Positions 35,312 through 45,485 are shown, counted from the stretch's first letter. The stretch is DNA of 64,000 nucleotides from an uncultured Sphingomonadaceae bacterium (GCA_937995515.1 CALKJZ010000027.1:28088-92087); one strand, 5' to 3'. The notes: generated by a model from the sequence alone, not told the origin. Translations and numbers: made by a program.

Positions 35312-36244
35312 TCAGTGCCCGCCGAGGCGCAGGAACCGGGCCCGACGGCGCGCCCGGAGCGCGGCACCTTCCATGAGGGAGAGCGGCTCGAGCTCCTCGG
35401 CGATGGCGGCCGCGAGCCGCCCGGCCGCCACCTCGGGGGCACGATGGGCGCCGCCGGGCGGCTCGTAGATCACCCGGTCGATGACGCCCAGCCGCAGGAG
35501 GTCGCCTGCCGTCAGCTTCATCGCGTCTGCCGCCTCGGCCGCCTTTCCGGCGTCGCGCCACAGGATCGAGGCACACCCCTCGGGCGAGATGACCGAATAG
35601 ACGGCGTTCTCGAGCATCAGCACCCGGTCGGCGGCAGCCACCGCCACCGCGCCGCCCGACCCGCCCTCGCCGACCACCACGGCGAGCAACGGGGTTGGAA
35701 GCTCGAGGCACGCAGCCGTTGCAGCCGCAATCGCCTCGGCCTGCCCGCGCTCCTCCGCCTCGAGCCCGGGAAAGGCGCCGGGGGTATCGACGAGGCAGAC
35801 GACTGGCAGTCCGAACCGGCCGGCCATCTCGAGGAGACGGGCGGCCTTCCGGTAGCCCTCCGGGCGCGCCATGCCGAAGTTGTGCGCCACCCGGGTCTGC
35901 GTGTCGTGACCCTTCTGGTGGCCGAGAAGCGCGATCGGGCGGCCGCGGAAGCGGGCGAGCCCTGCGAACATGGCCGGGTCCTCGCCGTGGCAGCGGTCTC
36001 CGGCAAGCGCGGTCACCTCGGTGAAAAGGAGCTTCGCCCATTGCAAAAAGCGCGGCCGGGCCGGGTGGCGGGCAACCTGGGTGCGCTGCCAGGCCGACAG
36101 CCGGCCGTAGAGGTCATGGAGCTGGCGCCGCGCGCGTTCGGAGATCAGATCGGCCTCGGCGGCCTGCCCCTGGCGGCGGAGGTCCTCGGCGGTCTTCTCA
36201 AGGGCGCCGACTGCCCGCTCGAAATCGAGATAGGCGACTGCCAT
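35312..36244 (-). CDS. accA: Acetyl-CoA carboxylase carboxyltransferase subunit alpha
   Basis: A 310-residue subunit that with AccD transfers CO2 from biotin to acetyl-CoA, forming malonyl-CoA. Typical features are the N-terminal coiled-coil, WQRTQVARHPARP, LAGDR, GHQKGHDT, HNFGMARPEGYRKA, DTPGAFPG, GEGGSGGAVA and SPEGCASILWRD. The gene begins 8 bp after mcr ends, so it is in the same transcript as pcs and mcr. Its product is the substrate of malonyl-CoA reductase. It may be the sole housekeeping accA or a dedicated extra copy; the window cannot tell. Confidence 0.93.
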   Translation of the reverse strand: MAVAYLDFERAVGALEKTAEDLRRQGQAAEADLISERARRQLHDLYGRLSAWQRTQVARHPARPRFLQWAKLLFTEVTALAGDRCHGEDPAMFAGLARFRGRPIALLGHQKGHDTQTRVAHNFGMARPEGYRKAARLLEMAGRFGLPVVCLVDTPGAFPGLEAEERGQAEAIAAATAACLELPTPLLAVVVGEGGSGGAVAVAAADRVLMLENAVYSVISPEGCASILWRDAGKAAEAADAMKLTAGDLLRLGVIDRVIYEPPGGAHRAPEVAAGRLAAAIAEELEPLSLMEGAALRARRRARFLRLGGH

Positions 36245-36252
36245 CCCCGCTC

Positions 36253-39200
36253 TCAGACCGTCATCGACGTGCCGCGGTAGATGCGGGCGCGGTAGCGGCT
36301 GTCTTCCGCGTCGACCAGCGGCGCGCCCACCAGCAGCACGGCGCGGGCAAAGCGGCGCACCTCCTCCAGATGCTCCTCGAGATCGCGCGGCTCCTCCGAG
36401 CGCACCCGGCGGGTGAGGTTGATCTGGTTGACCGGCACGTCGTGCACCAGCCGCTCATTCTCCACGGCGAGCGTGGCGGTAAATGCGTGCAGCGTGGTCT
36501 TGAGGAAGTTCGCAAGCGCGAACGCCGGCCCCGAGGTGCCCATGGGCACATCGGGCGAGACGAGCACCAGCTGGCAGCCATCGTAGAGCGAGGCCTTGCG
36601 CGCCACGCGGAAATGGCGGGTGAGATTGGCCTCGACCATCGCGCGGAACTCGGCAGGCGCAAGCGGATCGGCAAGGTCGAACAGCCGGTTGGGAAGCGGC
36701 TCCATCGGGGTGGAGACAACCAGCACCGGCCGGCCCCAGCGGGCGAGTGCGGTGTCCATCCCCTCCTCCGGACCGTCGCCGCAGACGATCGTCTCGATGC
36801 TGTCCTCGGGCAGGTCGGCAAGCGGCGCACGCAGCGCAGCAGCACCCGCCTCGCTTCCGGCCAGGAACACCACGCGCGCAACGCCGCATTCGACGACAAG
36901 GCGCCGCGCGGCCTCGCACAGATAGTCGGCAAGGTGCGCCTCGCCGAGGAACCACACGGTCGTGCCGCGCATGCGGTCCAGCCGCTCCTGCTTCGGGCTT
37001 CCGAACAGCTCGCGCTCGGTGTTGGAGCGTTCCACCTGCAGCCCGCCCGAGGGCATGAAGGTCTCGCCCGAGACCGCGCTGTCGGCAAGGAAGAAGACGG
37101 TCGCCTGGGCGACTTCGGCCTCGGTCGGCATCCGGCCGAGGTGGAGCTGGGAGATGACCCCCTGGCCCACCTTTTCGGCTTCGGCGCGGATCCGCCCGGC
37201 AGGCAGAAACGGCACATCCTCGGGCGGCACGCGCAGGAGCCAGCCGGAATCCGTTTCCGGCCCGGCCGGCCGGTCCTTCCAGCCGGGCGCGTCGAGCAGA
37301 TAGCCGCCGAGCCGCAGCCGGTTGACCAGCCGCCGCGCGATCTCCAGGGTCAAGAGGAACCGGTCCCAGGTGCAGATTCCGTCGCCCTCGCGCGCGCAGG
37401 CCAGCGCGAGATCGCGCAGCTCGCGCGGCGCCTCGGTATCGTGCGAAAGCCGCGCGGTATCGTTGCGCGCCAGCCGGTTCAGCAGGGCCTCCACCCGCGC
37501 GCCGCGGCGGATCGAGCGCACCACCGCGGCGTGGATGGCGTTGAGCCGCCGGTTCTCGAGGATCAGCCGCCCGCGCCGCTCGAACAGGCCCGGACGGCCG
37601 CCGGTGCCGGCCAGCCGGTCGCCCGCCACGGGGCCGGGCGCAATCGCGTTGAACTGGATTTCCGGCCCGAGATAGCGCGAAAGGCTTTCCACCATGGCCC
37701 GCTGGCCGGCCTTGGAGACGGCATAGTCGGCCCGGTTTGGATAGGCAACGGCAAGGAACTTCTCGCCGCCGAAATAGGAGGAGACATTGAGGATATAGCC
37801 GGACCCCTGCGCCTTCATCAGCGGCACGACATGATGGATGAGCACATGGTTGGAGACGAGATTGGCATCGAGCGTGCGCCGCCACGCCTCCAGCGACATG
37901 TCGACCACCATCTCCTCGGCGCCCGCGATCCCGGCATTGTTGATGAGATAGTCGATGCGGCCGAAGGCCCGCACGGTCTCGTCGACCGCACGCCGGAGCC
38001 CGTCGAGGTCGGAGACATCGCAGCCGCCGAGCGTGCGCACCCGGCGCTCCACCCCGGCAAAGCCCACATCCTCGAGCTCGGAGACGATCCGCGCGCGTGC
38101 CACCTCGAGCTCGCTCTCGCGCCGGGCGACCATCATCACCTTGGCGCCGGCCAGCGCCAGCAGCCGTGCGACCTGGCCGCCGATCCCCGCCGAGCCGCCG
38201 GTGATGAGCGCCACCTTGCCGTTGTGCAGGCCGGTGATGTTCTCGGAAAAGCCCGGCATGGCCTTGCGCGCGCCCGTCGCCTCGCCGATCGAGGCGGGGA
38301 CGTAGAGCGTGATTTCCTGGAGCCGGTTGTCCTTCATCACGATGCGCGCTGCGTGCCCGGCAGCAAAGCGCAGGTTTTCCGGCTCGCTGTTGGTGAAGCG
38401 GACGATCTGGTTGCCCCATTCCAGCTGCCGGCGGCGGCCGGTCTTCACGTCGATGGCCGATTCGTCACGCCAGATGCGGATCAGCTGCTCGATCGCCGCG
38501 CGCAGGATCTGGCCATAGATGTTGCCGCGGCCGTCGCTGGCGTTGGAGAGGAACACATAGCGCGGATCCTGCACGAGATTGTCGTGCCGCTTCCAGTAGC
38601 GCGAGAGCGTGCGCGCAATCGCGATGGCCCCGACGAGTTCGAGGTCGATCAGGTCCTCGACCAGCTGGTCGGGGGCCTCGGAGACGAGGCCTGCATACTC
38701 CGCGGCCGGGCGGCGCGGCAGGATGATCGCCGAGGTGACGGGAAGATGCGCGGCGGTGAAGCTTTCCAGCGCCCGTTCCATGGCGGCAGGCTCGGTGCGG
38801 TTGAAGCGCATGACCGTCATCCGCTCGGTTGCCTTCTCCGCCTTCAGCCGCGCCTCGGCGAGCGCCACGTCGGCCTGCCGGGCAAGACCGAGCAGCACGT
38901 GCGCGCCGGCCGCCACCTGGGTGCGCGCGATCTCGAGGGCTTCCTCCCACTGCTCGCCGGCCACGATCAAAACGGCAAGGCCGGTGCCGTCCATCGAGCG
39001 CATCGTTGGCCGGGCGAGGAAGGTGGAGCGCTCCTCCTTGCGCACCGTCATCCCGTGCGTCACCTCGAACTCGTGGCCATTGTAGGCCGCGCTGTCCTCC
39101 GAGCCGAGGAACACGACCGTTGCGGCGACATCGTCGGGCAGCGGGAAGCATTTGCCGCGCGGATTGCCGAGCGTTGCCCGCTCGAGCGACATCATGTCGA

Positions 39201-39969
39201 AGAACTGGCGGGCGGTCTTGCCGTCGGGCTCGCCCTGCAGCCGGTCCATCGCTGCAAAGACGGTGCGGATCCGCTCGGACTCGATGGGGCCGGGATAGAC
39301 GAGATTGACGCGGATCCCGCGCGGGCCGAGCTCGAGCGAAAGCTCGCGCGAGAGCGCATTGAGCGCCGCCTTGGGCACCACATAGGCCGTGCGGCCATAA
39401 TAGGGCGTGCGCGAGAAGATGGTGGAGATGTTGATGATCGAGCCGCCCTCGCCCATGTGCGGCGCCGCCGCGCGCACGAGATTCCAGGTGACCGCGAGGA
39501 TGTTGCGCATCGCATCCGCCACGGATTCCGTGTCGGTTGCGCCCTCCTTCTGCGCCTCGAACAGCTCCGGCTGGCTGAGCGGGAGGCGCTCGAGGGTCTG
39601 CTTGGGGCCGGCCGAGCCGGCATTGTTGACGAGGATGTCGATCCGCCCGGCGCGTGCAAGCGCCTCGGCGATGCCCTCGCGCACGCTCTCGGGCCGGGCG
39701 CCGTCGAGCACGACGGGGACCAGCCGGTCGGGGTCGGCGCCGGTCTCGGCGAGGATCGCCTCGCGCGCGGCCTCCAGCCGGTCGCGCGCGCGGCCGGTCA
39801 TCACGACGGTCGCGCCCTCGGCAAGGCAGGCGCGAACGATCCGCCCGCCGATGTTTCCCGCAGCCCCCGTCACCAGCGCGACCTTGCCGGCAAGCCGGCT
39901 GGCGCCGCCTTCGCCTGCAGACGGCGCAGCCGCCCGCCTTGCGCGCCGGGCAGGCGCAGGGCCCGTCAT
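36253..39969 (-). CDS. mcr: Bifunctional malonyl-CoA reductase (malonyl-CoA to 3-hydroxypropionate)
   Basis: A 1,238-residue protein of two fused short-chain dehydrogenase halves, with the same layout as Chloroflexus malonyl-CoA reductase (~1,220 aa). The N-terminal half has TGAAGNIG at 34-41, NISTIFSRTPYYGR and catalytic Tyr/Lys in AYVVPKAALNA (~190-200); in the known enzyme this half reduces malonate semialdehyde to 3-hydroxypropionate. The C-terminal half has TGGSAGIGG (~590), NVSSYFGGEKF and Tyr/Lys in DYAVSKAGQRA (~750), then NAIAPGPVAGDRLAGTGG; this half reduces malonyl-CoA to the semialdehyde. Both use NADPH. Its ATG overlaps the pcs stop (ATGA). Key residues of both sites are intact. 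Confidence 0.93.
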   Translation of the reverse strand: MTGPAPARRARRAAAPSAGEGGASRLAGKVALVTGAAGNIGGRIVRACLAEGATVVMTGRARDRLEAAREAILAETGADPDRLVPVVLDGARPESVREGIAEALARAGRIDILVNNAGSAGPKQTLERLPLSQPELFEAQKEGATDTESVADAMRNILAVTWNLVRAAAPHMGEGGSIINISTIFSRTPYYGRTAYVVPKAALNALSRELSLELGPRGIRVNLVYPGPIESERIRTVFAAMDRLQGEPDGKTARQFFDMMSLERATLGNPRGKCFPLPDDVAATVVFLGSEDSAAYNGHEFEVTHGMTVRKEERSTFLARPTMRSMDGTGLAVLIVAGEQWEEALEIARTQVAAGAHVLLGLARQADVALAEARLKAEKATERMTVMRFNRTEPAAMERALESFTAAHLPVTSAIILPRRPAAEYAGLVSEAPDQLVEDLIDLELVGAIAIARTLSRYWKRHDNLVQDPRYVFLSNASDGRGNIYGQILRAAIEQLIRIWRDESAIDVKTGRRRQLEWGNQIVRFTNSEPENLRFAAGHAARIVMKDNRLQEITLYVPASIGEATGARKAMPGFSENITGLHNGKVALITGGSAGIGGQVARLLALAGAKVMMVARRESELEVARARIVSELEDVGFAGVERRVRTLGGCDVSDLDGLRRAVDETVRAFGRIDYLINNAGIAGAEEMVVDMSLEAWRRTLDANLVSNHVLIHHVVPLMKAQGSGYILNVSSYFGGEKFLAVAYPNRADYAVSKAGQRAMVESLSRYLGPEIQFNAIAPGPVAGDRLAGTGGRPGLFERRGRLILENRRLNAIHAAVVRSIRRGARVEALLNRLARNDTARLSHDTEAPRELRDLALACAREGDGICTWDRFLLTLEIARRLVNRLRLGGYLLDAPGWKDRPAGPETDSGWLLRVPPEDVPFLPAGRIRAEAEKVGQGVISQLHLGRMPTEAEVAQATVFFLADSAVSGETFMPSGGLQVERSNTERELFGSPKQERLDRMRGTTVWFLGEAHLADYLCEAARRLVVECGVARVVFLAGSEAGAAALRAPLADLPEDSIETIVCGDGPEEGMDTALARWGRPVLVVSTPMEPLPNRLFDLADPLAPAEFRAMVEANLTRHFRVARKASLYDGCQLVLVSPDVPMGTSGPAFALANFLKTTLHAFTATLAVENERLVHDVPVNQINLTRRVRSEEPRDLEEHLEEVRRFARAVLLVGAPLVDAEDSRYRARIYRGTSMTV

Positions 39970-42900
39970 GCCCGGTCTCCGGCGAGGGCAGCGGCCCACA
40001 TCTCGAAGAGCTGGTCGCGCGTGCGAAGGCCCGGTGCCGGCAGGGCGTGGTTTACGACATAGGTGGCGCCCTGGTGGCGGTTCTCCCACATCGACTGGTG
40101 CGCCTCAGGAAGCCCCTCCCAGGGCACCATGGTCGGCTCGGTCACGTCGAGGAGACCGGCCGAGATCATGTCGTTCATGCGGGTGACCTCCCACGAGTTG
40201 CAGAGGTGGGTGCCGAGAATCGCAGCGGTGGGCATGAGGATCCGCCTCTGTCGGGTCCACACCTGCGGGGCATAGAAGGTGAAGCGGCGGCCCGACATGT
40301 CCTCGGCGAAGAGCACCCGGCCAACAAAGGGCTTCACCAGCGAGGTGGAAATGCCGAGCGTGTCCTGCCGTGCGCGCTCGAACACGATATCCGGGCTGCC
40401 GCGCGGGTTGTCGGGCGCGCGCAGGAGCCGGCCCACCGCATTGCCGAAGGGCTTCAGCACATGCTCCTGGTAGGCGCGCACCTGGCCGCGGAAGCGCTCG
40501 ATGTCGGCACGCGCGTCCACCAGCCGCGGCATGGTCTCGGGCCATTCGAAGTTGGCACCCTCCCGCCTGCGGATCTCCTCGATGCTCACAATGCCCGCCA
40601 CCGCATCCTCGAGCCCCAGCGACTGCAGAAACTCCCGCTGGCCGTCCGTCGTGGTGGCAACCACGGTGCGCAGCCGGAAGCGCCGCGCCGCCTCCACCAT
40701 CTCGAGGCCGGCCTCGTCGAGCAGCGCACGCGTGCCGGGCCCGTAGAAGATGAGCGCCGACTCCCCGCCGCGCGCCCCGGCGCGCCCCAGCATTTCCTCG
40801 GGCGCGGCTGCACCGGGCTTGCCCATGAAGGTGAAATGATAGCCCGACGAGGCGCCATAGAAGGCGAGGCTTCCGCCGGGGGCCAGCAGCTGGAAGCTGC
40901 GCGCAAACGCCGTCTCGCCAGCGTGGCTGACCACATAGTCGGCCAGCTGTCCGCCATTGATTGCCCGGAATGCGTCGAGCACGGGTTCGCCCGCGGCCTC
41001 CCAGGCCGCCCACAGCGCCGCATCTTCGGGAACGGGCACAAACGCCCCGGCCCAGCGCGGATCGCGCCGGTTGATGGCACCAGCTGCGCCCTCGGCCACG
41101 ACCGAGGCCGCGCGCTCGTCTGACGAGACAAGGCCGGTTGCCCGAAGCCCGGTGCGGATGGCCGACTTCAGCGCATCGCGCCCGGTGCCCGTGGCCGCAC
41201 CCTCGACGAAGATGGTGCGGCCCGGCACGATCCTGAGCGTGGAAAACAGGCAGCGCGAGACGGTGCCGAGATTGAGGATGTAGCTTCCCGCCTGTTCGAG
41301 GGTGAGGTCACCCGGCACGCCATGGAGCTGCGGCGCCTGGGCCAGCAGGAACTGGGCGTGGCTTCCCGTCTCGGTCTCATAGCCCTGGATTGCGAAATCG
41401 GCGAACATCGGGTCGAGCCCCATCATCGGCGACAGCAGGTCCGACGTGCCGGAATAGACCGCGACCATGTCGCCCACGCGCAGCCGCCCCTCGGCCCGCG
41501 CCGCGCTGCCGAGCGCGGCGACAAGGCCGATGCCGCCCGAGCCGGTGGTCTGGAAATCCTCCTCGTGGTTGTCGAACGGCGAAACGGGAATGCCGGTCAG
41601 CGCCCAGATGTCGTTGAAGTTCACTTCCGAGGTCAGCATGTAGACGAGCGCCTCGTTAGGCCCCGGCTCGGGCACGGGCACGATCAGCTCGCGCTCGTGG
41701 GTGGCAGGCGGGCCGAAGCGCGGCGCGCCGCTGTCCGGGTCGCGGGCGATGCCGAACGCAAGCTGGTAGTCCGGCAACGGCGTGACCCCGGGGAAGAAGG
41801 GCGCGCCCACCGGCAGCAGCGCGCCCGATCCGATGAGCGCGGCCTTGCGCGCCTCGTGCTCGGATTCGAGAAAGAGCCCGTCGCGCCGCACCGGAAGCGG
41901 CGGCGAGACCTTGTCGAGGAACTGGCGGATTCCGGTCTTGCCGCCGTCGGGATCGACGATCGCCTGCGCGAACAGCTCGGCTTCCCGGGCAAGGCCCCGC
42001 GCCAGCCCCGAATCCCAGCCGGTTGCGATCGCATCGAGCGCGCGCCTGCCCGCTTGCGCGCGCCCGGCCCACTCCAGCTGGCGGAGGATCCGCCCGATGA
42101 ACGGCTCTTCCAGCGCCGGCGCAAGCGGCATGCCGGCGGGTGCATGCCAGCGCGCAAGAGCCTCGCGCCGCTCGGCAAAGGCCCGGCCGAGGAGGCTTGC
42201 CTCGCCCTCGACGGCGTAGGCGCGCACCAGCGCGTGCGCGCGCGAGAGCACGTCGGTTGCGCCTTCCACCACCTCGTCCACGAGGCCGATGGCGTGGGCG
42301 CGGTCTGCATCGATGCTGCGCCCGCCGAGGATCAGCTCGAGCGCATGGGCAAGGCCGTCGGCGCCGCGCCGGTCTGCCAGAAGCCGCGGCAGCCGCTGGG
42401 TGCCGCCATAGCCGGGCAGCAGGCGCAGGCGGATCTCGGGCTGGCCGAAGCGCGCCGTCGGCTCGGCAATGCGCACATGGCAGGCGAGCGCGAACTCCAT
42501 GCCGCCGCCCAGCGCCACGCCCTGGATTGCGGCGATGCACGGCTTGTCCATCCGCTCGATGATGCCGAAGGCCAGCTGCGCATTGTTGGGCAGGACGCGC
42601 GCTTCCTCGATGCTGTGAATGTCGTCGAGCATCTGCCGGATGTCTGCGCCGGCCACGAACGAGCTCGTCCCCTCGCCAGTGAAGATCACCGCGATCACGT
42701 CGTCGCGGCGCGCCAGATGCTCCACCACGATCACCAGCTCGTCGATCGCCCGTTCGTTCAGCGCATTGACGGGCGGGTTGGAGACGGTGACGGTTGCAAC
42801 CTTGCGCCCGTCGGCCAGCGCGTTGGTCTGCACGAGGAAGTAGCGGTAGCGGTCGAAGATCTGCTGCGTGTCGGCAAGCGCCTGCCGGCGCTGCCAGTCG

Positions 42901-45485
42901 GCGATCACGGCGGCGAGCTCGTCGAGCGCCTCCGGGTTGCGCAGCGTCGAGGTGTCGCCAAGGTCGCCGCCCTCCACCAGCGCGCGGACCATGCGGCGCA
43001 CATATTTGCCCGAACGCGTTTCCGGGAAGGCCGAGACCTCGAGGAACTCCTGCGGCACGGCAACCGCGCCCTTCTCGGTCCGCACGAGGTCGGAGAGCCG
43101 CCGGCGGTCCTCCCGGGTGAGCCGCCGCCCCGGCGCGCACTGCACGAAAGCAAGCGGTGTGAGGCCCTTCTCGCGGTGCGGTGCGCCCACGACCAGCACA
43201 TTGCCCACCGGCGAGTCCGGGTCGAGCGCCCTGTCGCGCAGGATCGCGCCCTCGATCTCCTCGGTGCCCATGCGGTGGCCCGAGACGTTGATCACATCGT
43301 CGGAGCGGCCGTGCAGCGAGAAGGAGCCGTCGGCGTGGCGCACCGCAAAATCGCCCTGCACATAGGCATGGGCGCCGCGGAACCGCTGCCAGTAGGTCGA
43401 AGCCCAGCGCGCGCCATCGCCCCGCCAGCCCGGCGCAACCCGGCCGCCCTCGACGCAAAACCCCTCCGGGTCGCCCCAGACGGTGCGGGCGAGATAGGGA
43501 TAGGGCGCGGTGATGACGATCTCGCCCTTCTCGCCATCGCCGGCGCGCCGCCAGGGTGCGCCGCCCTCGGCCGGGTCGCGGGGGAAGGGCACGGGCGCAC
43601 CCCGCCCGTCGCCCTCGTCCTCCACCCACACGTCGCCGACAATCCACGGCAGCGGCCAGCAGTGGGCATCCGCACGCAGCGGATAATCCGGGTTGCCATA
43701 GAAATGGGTCCAGGCGATGCCGCCATGCTCGGTCGCCCAGTAGCTGTTGATGTACCAGGGTGTCACATGCGCCATGCCGAAGGCCTGGACGGCGGGCGAG
43801 ACCGGCTCCGCGCAGAAGGTCGCCACCCGCAGCGAGCGCATGTCGTAGCGCTGGATGTCGGCCAGGTTCTGCGGGTCCTGCATCACCGACTTCAGGAAGG
43901 TGACCCCGGCCTTGAAGATCGCAACGCGGTGCCGCTCGATCATCGAGGCAAACCGCCCGGCATGGGGGAAGACGGGCGAGCCCTCGGCAATCACCGAGGT
44001 GAGGCGGCCGGCAAGGGCGGCTGCGATCATGTAGGACTGGCCGGTGATCCAGCCCGGATCGGCAACCACGAAGATTGTCTCCCCCGGCAGTGCATCGAAG
44101 GCGACCTTGAGCGTGTGGGTGATGCCCGAAAGATAGCCGCCGTGGCAGTGGACAAGGCCTTTGGGCTTGCCGGTCGAGCCCGAGGTATAGATGAAGAACA
44201 GGGGATAGTTGGCCTCGACGGGCGCAGGCGGCACCGCAGCCCAGATGGCGCGCACGAAGTCCGGGTCGGAAAGCGCCATGAGCGCAGCCTCGTCGGCCAC
44301 CGCGATCCCGGCCGCGCGGGCCGCAGCAAGCAGCGTCTCCAGCGCGTCGGCCTCGAGATCATGCGCCCAGACGTCGCGCTCGGGCCGCCAGAGAAGATCG
44401 GGCACATGCGCGTGGCGGACGACGACCACCTTCTCCACCCGCGGCGGAAGCCCATCGACGAGCGCCGAGGCGATGGCGATGCGCGCGCGCGCAGCCGAGG
44501 CCGGATCGATTGCGCCCGAGGCTGCAAGCGTGCCAAGCGCACGGCCGACCGCGCGCATCACGTCCGACCGTTCGACGGTCAGCTCGCCGGCCAGCCCCTC
44601 GGCAACGGTGCCGGCGATCACCCGCAGCGCGTCCTCGCCGAGCCCGAGCCCTCGGGCGGCGGCATCGACGGCTGCGCGCGCAATCGTCACCGGCACGAAA
44701 TTGTCGAGCGCCGGGTCGGTGTAGGCGGTCTTGAAGGGAACCACCTGGGCCGTCCGCCAGCCGCCGTCGGCGGTGATGACGACGCGCGCACCGGCATCGG
44801 CAATCCGGTCGGAGAGGGTCTTGTCGGAAAAGCCGCCGAACACGGGCGTATAGAGGATGCCCAGCCGCTTGGCCGCCTCGGTCCAGAAGATCTGGGCGGG
44901 GATGGCCGGCATGTTGAGCGCGATCCGGTCGCCCGCCCTGAGCCCGAGCGCGCGCAGCGCCAGCGCGCACCTCGCCGTGGCAAGGAGCAGCTGCCGGTAG
45001 GAGATGGAGTGGCAGTCCACCGGTCCGCCACGCCCGCCGTCGAGCGACATGTCCCAGCGGTCCCCCTCGAAGATCAGCGCGGTCTCGGCGCCGTGGCCGG
45101 CGAGCACGTGCCGGTCCACCTCGTTCATGCAGGCGTTGGTGAAGCCGCCCTCGAACCAGCGCCAGTGCGGCGGGTCGTCGGCGTTGAGCGCCCGCTCCCA
45201 CGGGCGCGAATCGGCTGGAAGGTCGGCGGCAACCGGCGCAAGGGTTGCCGCGTCCCACCCGGTCCAGCGGCCGCCCTCCAGCGTGAGCCAGGCGCCCGCG
45301 GGGCCAAACTGGGGCCAGAACCAGTGCAGCGTCTGCGCCGCGATGTCGCCGTGGAAGCTGCCCGGGTCGGCCAGCACGCGCGCGCGCATCGCCTCCCAGT
45401 CGCGCCTGCTGGCCACCGGGTTGGCGCGCCGCGGGGGCACGGGTACGGGCCTCGTCGTCGCGGGGCGATCGGACGCGTCGGCCAT
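39966..45485 (-). CDS. pcs: Trifunctional propionyl-CoA synthase (acrylyl-CoA type fusion)
   Basis: About 1,839 residues with three enzymes in order. (1) Acyl-CoA synthetase with the AMP-binding motif YTSGSTGKPKG near 433 and GRSDDVINVSGHRMGTEEIE near 735. (2) Enoyl-CoA hydratase from ~885: TVSNPPVNALNERA, FVAGADIRQML, GGGMEFALACHVRIAEPTARFGQPEI. (3) Zinc-free medium-chain enoyl-CoA reductase from ~1265: VPVPEPGPNEALVYMLTSEV, FVEGAATGTGRDALK. This is the architecture of propionyl-CoA synthase of Chloroflexus and Erythrobacter: 3-hydroxypropionate + ATP + CoA + NADPH gives propionyl-CoA, with acryloyl-CoA held inside. ATG at 45485 is chosen; a GTG at 45557 would add 24 residues. Confidence 0.94.
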   Translation of the reverse strand: MADASDRPATTRPVPVPPRRANPVASRRDWEAMRARVLADPGSFHGDIAAQTLHWFWPQFGPAGAWLTLEGGRWTGWDAATLAPVAADLPADSRPWERALNADDPPHWRWFEGGFTNACMNEVDRHVLAGHGAETALIFEGDRWDMSLDGGRGGPVDCHSISYRQLLLATARCALALRALGLRAGDRIALNMPAIPAQIFWTEAAKRLGILYTPVFGGFSDKTLSDRIADAGARVVITADGGWRTAQVVPFKTAYTDPALDNFVPVTIARAAVDAAARGLGLGEDALRVIAGTVAEGLAGELTVERSDVMRAVGRALGTLAASGAIDPASAARARIAIASALVDGLPPRVEKVVVVRHAHVPDLLWRPERDVWAHDLEADALETLLAAARAAGIAVADEAALMALSDPDFVRAIWAAVPPAPVEANYPLFFIYTSGSTGKPKGLVHCHGGYLSGITHTLKVAFDALPGETIFVVADPGWITGQSYMIAAALAGRLTSVIAEGSPVFPHAGRFASMIERHRVAIFKAGVTFLKSVMQDPQNLADIQRYDMRSLRVATFCAEPVSPAVQAFGMAHVTPWYINSYWATEHGGIAWTHFYGNPDYPLRADAHCWPLPWIVGDVWVEDEGDGRGAPVPFPRDPAEGGAPWRRAGDGEKGEIVITAPYPYLARTVWGDPEGFCVEGGRVAPGWRGDGARWASTYWQRFRGAHAYVQGDFAVRHADGSFSLHGRSDDVINVSGHRMGTEEIEGAILRDRALDPDSPVGNVLVVGAPHREKGLTPLAFVQCAPGRRLTREDRRRLSDLVRTEKGAVAVPQEFLEVSAFPETRSGKYVRRMVRALVEGGDLGDTSTLRNPEALDELAAVIADWQRRQALADTQQIFDRYRYFLVQTNALADGRKVATVTVSNPPVNALNERAIDELVIVVEHLARRDDVIAVIFTGEGTSSFVAGADIRQMLDDIHSIEEARVLPNNAQLAFGIIERMDKPCIAAIQGVALGGGMEFALACHVRIAEPTARFGQPEIRLRLLPGYGGTQRLPRLLADRRGADGLAHALELILGGRSIDADRAHAIGLVDEVVEGATDVLSRAHALVRAYAVEGEASLLGRAFAERREALARWHAPAGMPLAPALEEPFIGRILRQLEWAGRAQAGRRALDAIATGWDSGLARGLAREAELFAQAIVDPDGGKTGIRQFLDKVSPPLPVRRDGLFLESEHEARKAALIGSGALLPVGAPFFPGVTPLPDYQLAFGIARDPDSGAPRFGPPATHERELIVPVPEPGPNEALVYMLTSEVNFNDIWALTGIPVSPFDNHEEDFQTTGSGGIGLVAALGSAARAEGRLRVGDMVAVYSGTSDLLSPMMGLDPMFADFAIQGYETETGSHAQFLLAQAPQLHGVPGDLTLEQAGSYILNLGTVSRCLFSTLRIVPGRTIFVEGAATGTGRDALKSAIRTGLRATGLVSSDERAASVVAEGAAGAINRRDPRWAGAFVPVPEDAALWAAWEAAGEPVLDAFRAINGGQLADYVVSHAGETAFARSFQLLAPGGSLAFYGASSGYHFTFMGKPGAAAPEEMLGRAGARGGESALIFYGPGTRALLDEAGLEMVEAARRFRLRTVVATTTDGQREFLQSLGLEDAVAGIVSIEEIRRREGANFEWPETMPRLVDARADIERFRGQVRAYQEHVLKPFGNAVGRLLRAPDNPRGSPDIVFERARQDTLGISTSLVKPFVGRVLFAEDMSGRRFTFYAPQVWTRQRRILMPTAAILGTHLCNSWEVTRMNDMISAGLLDVTEPTMVPWEGLPEAHQSMWENRHQGATYVVNHALPAPGLRTRDQLFEMWAAALAGDRA

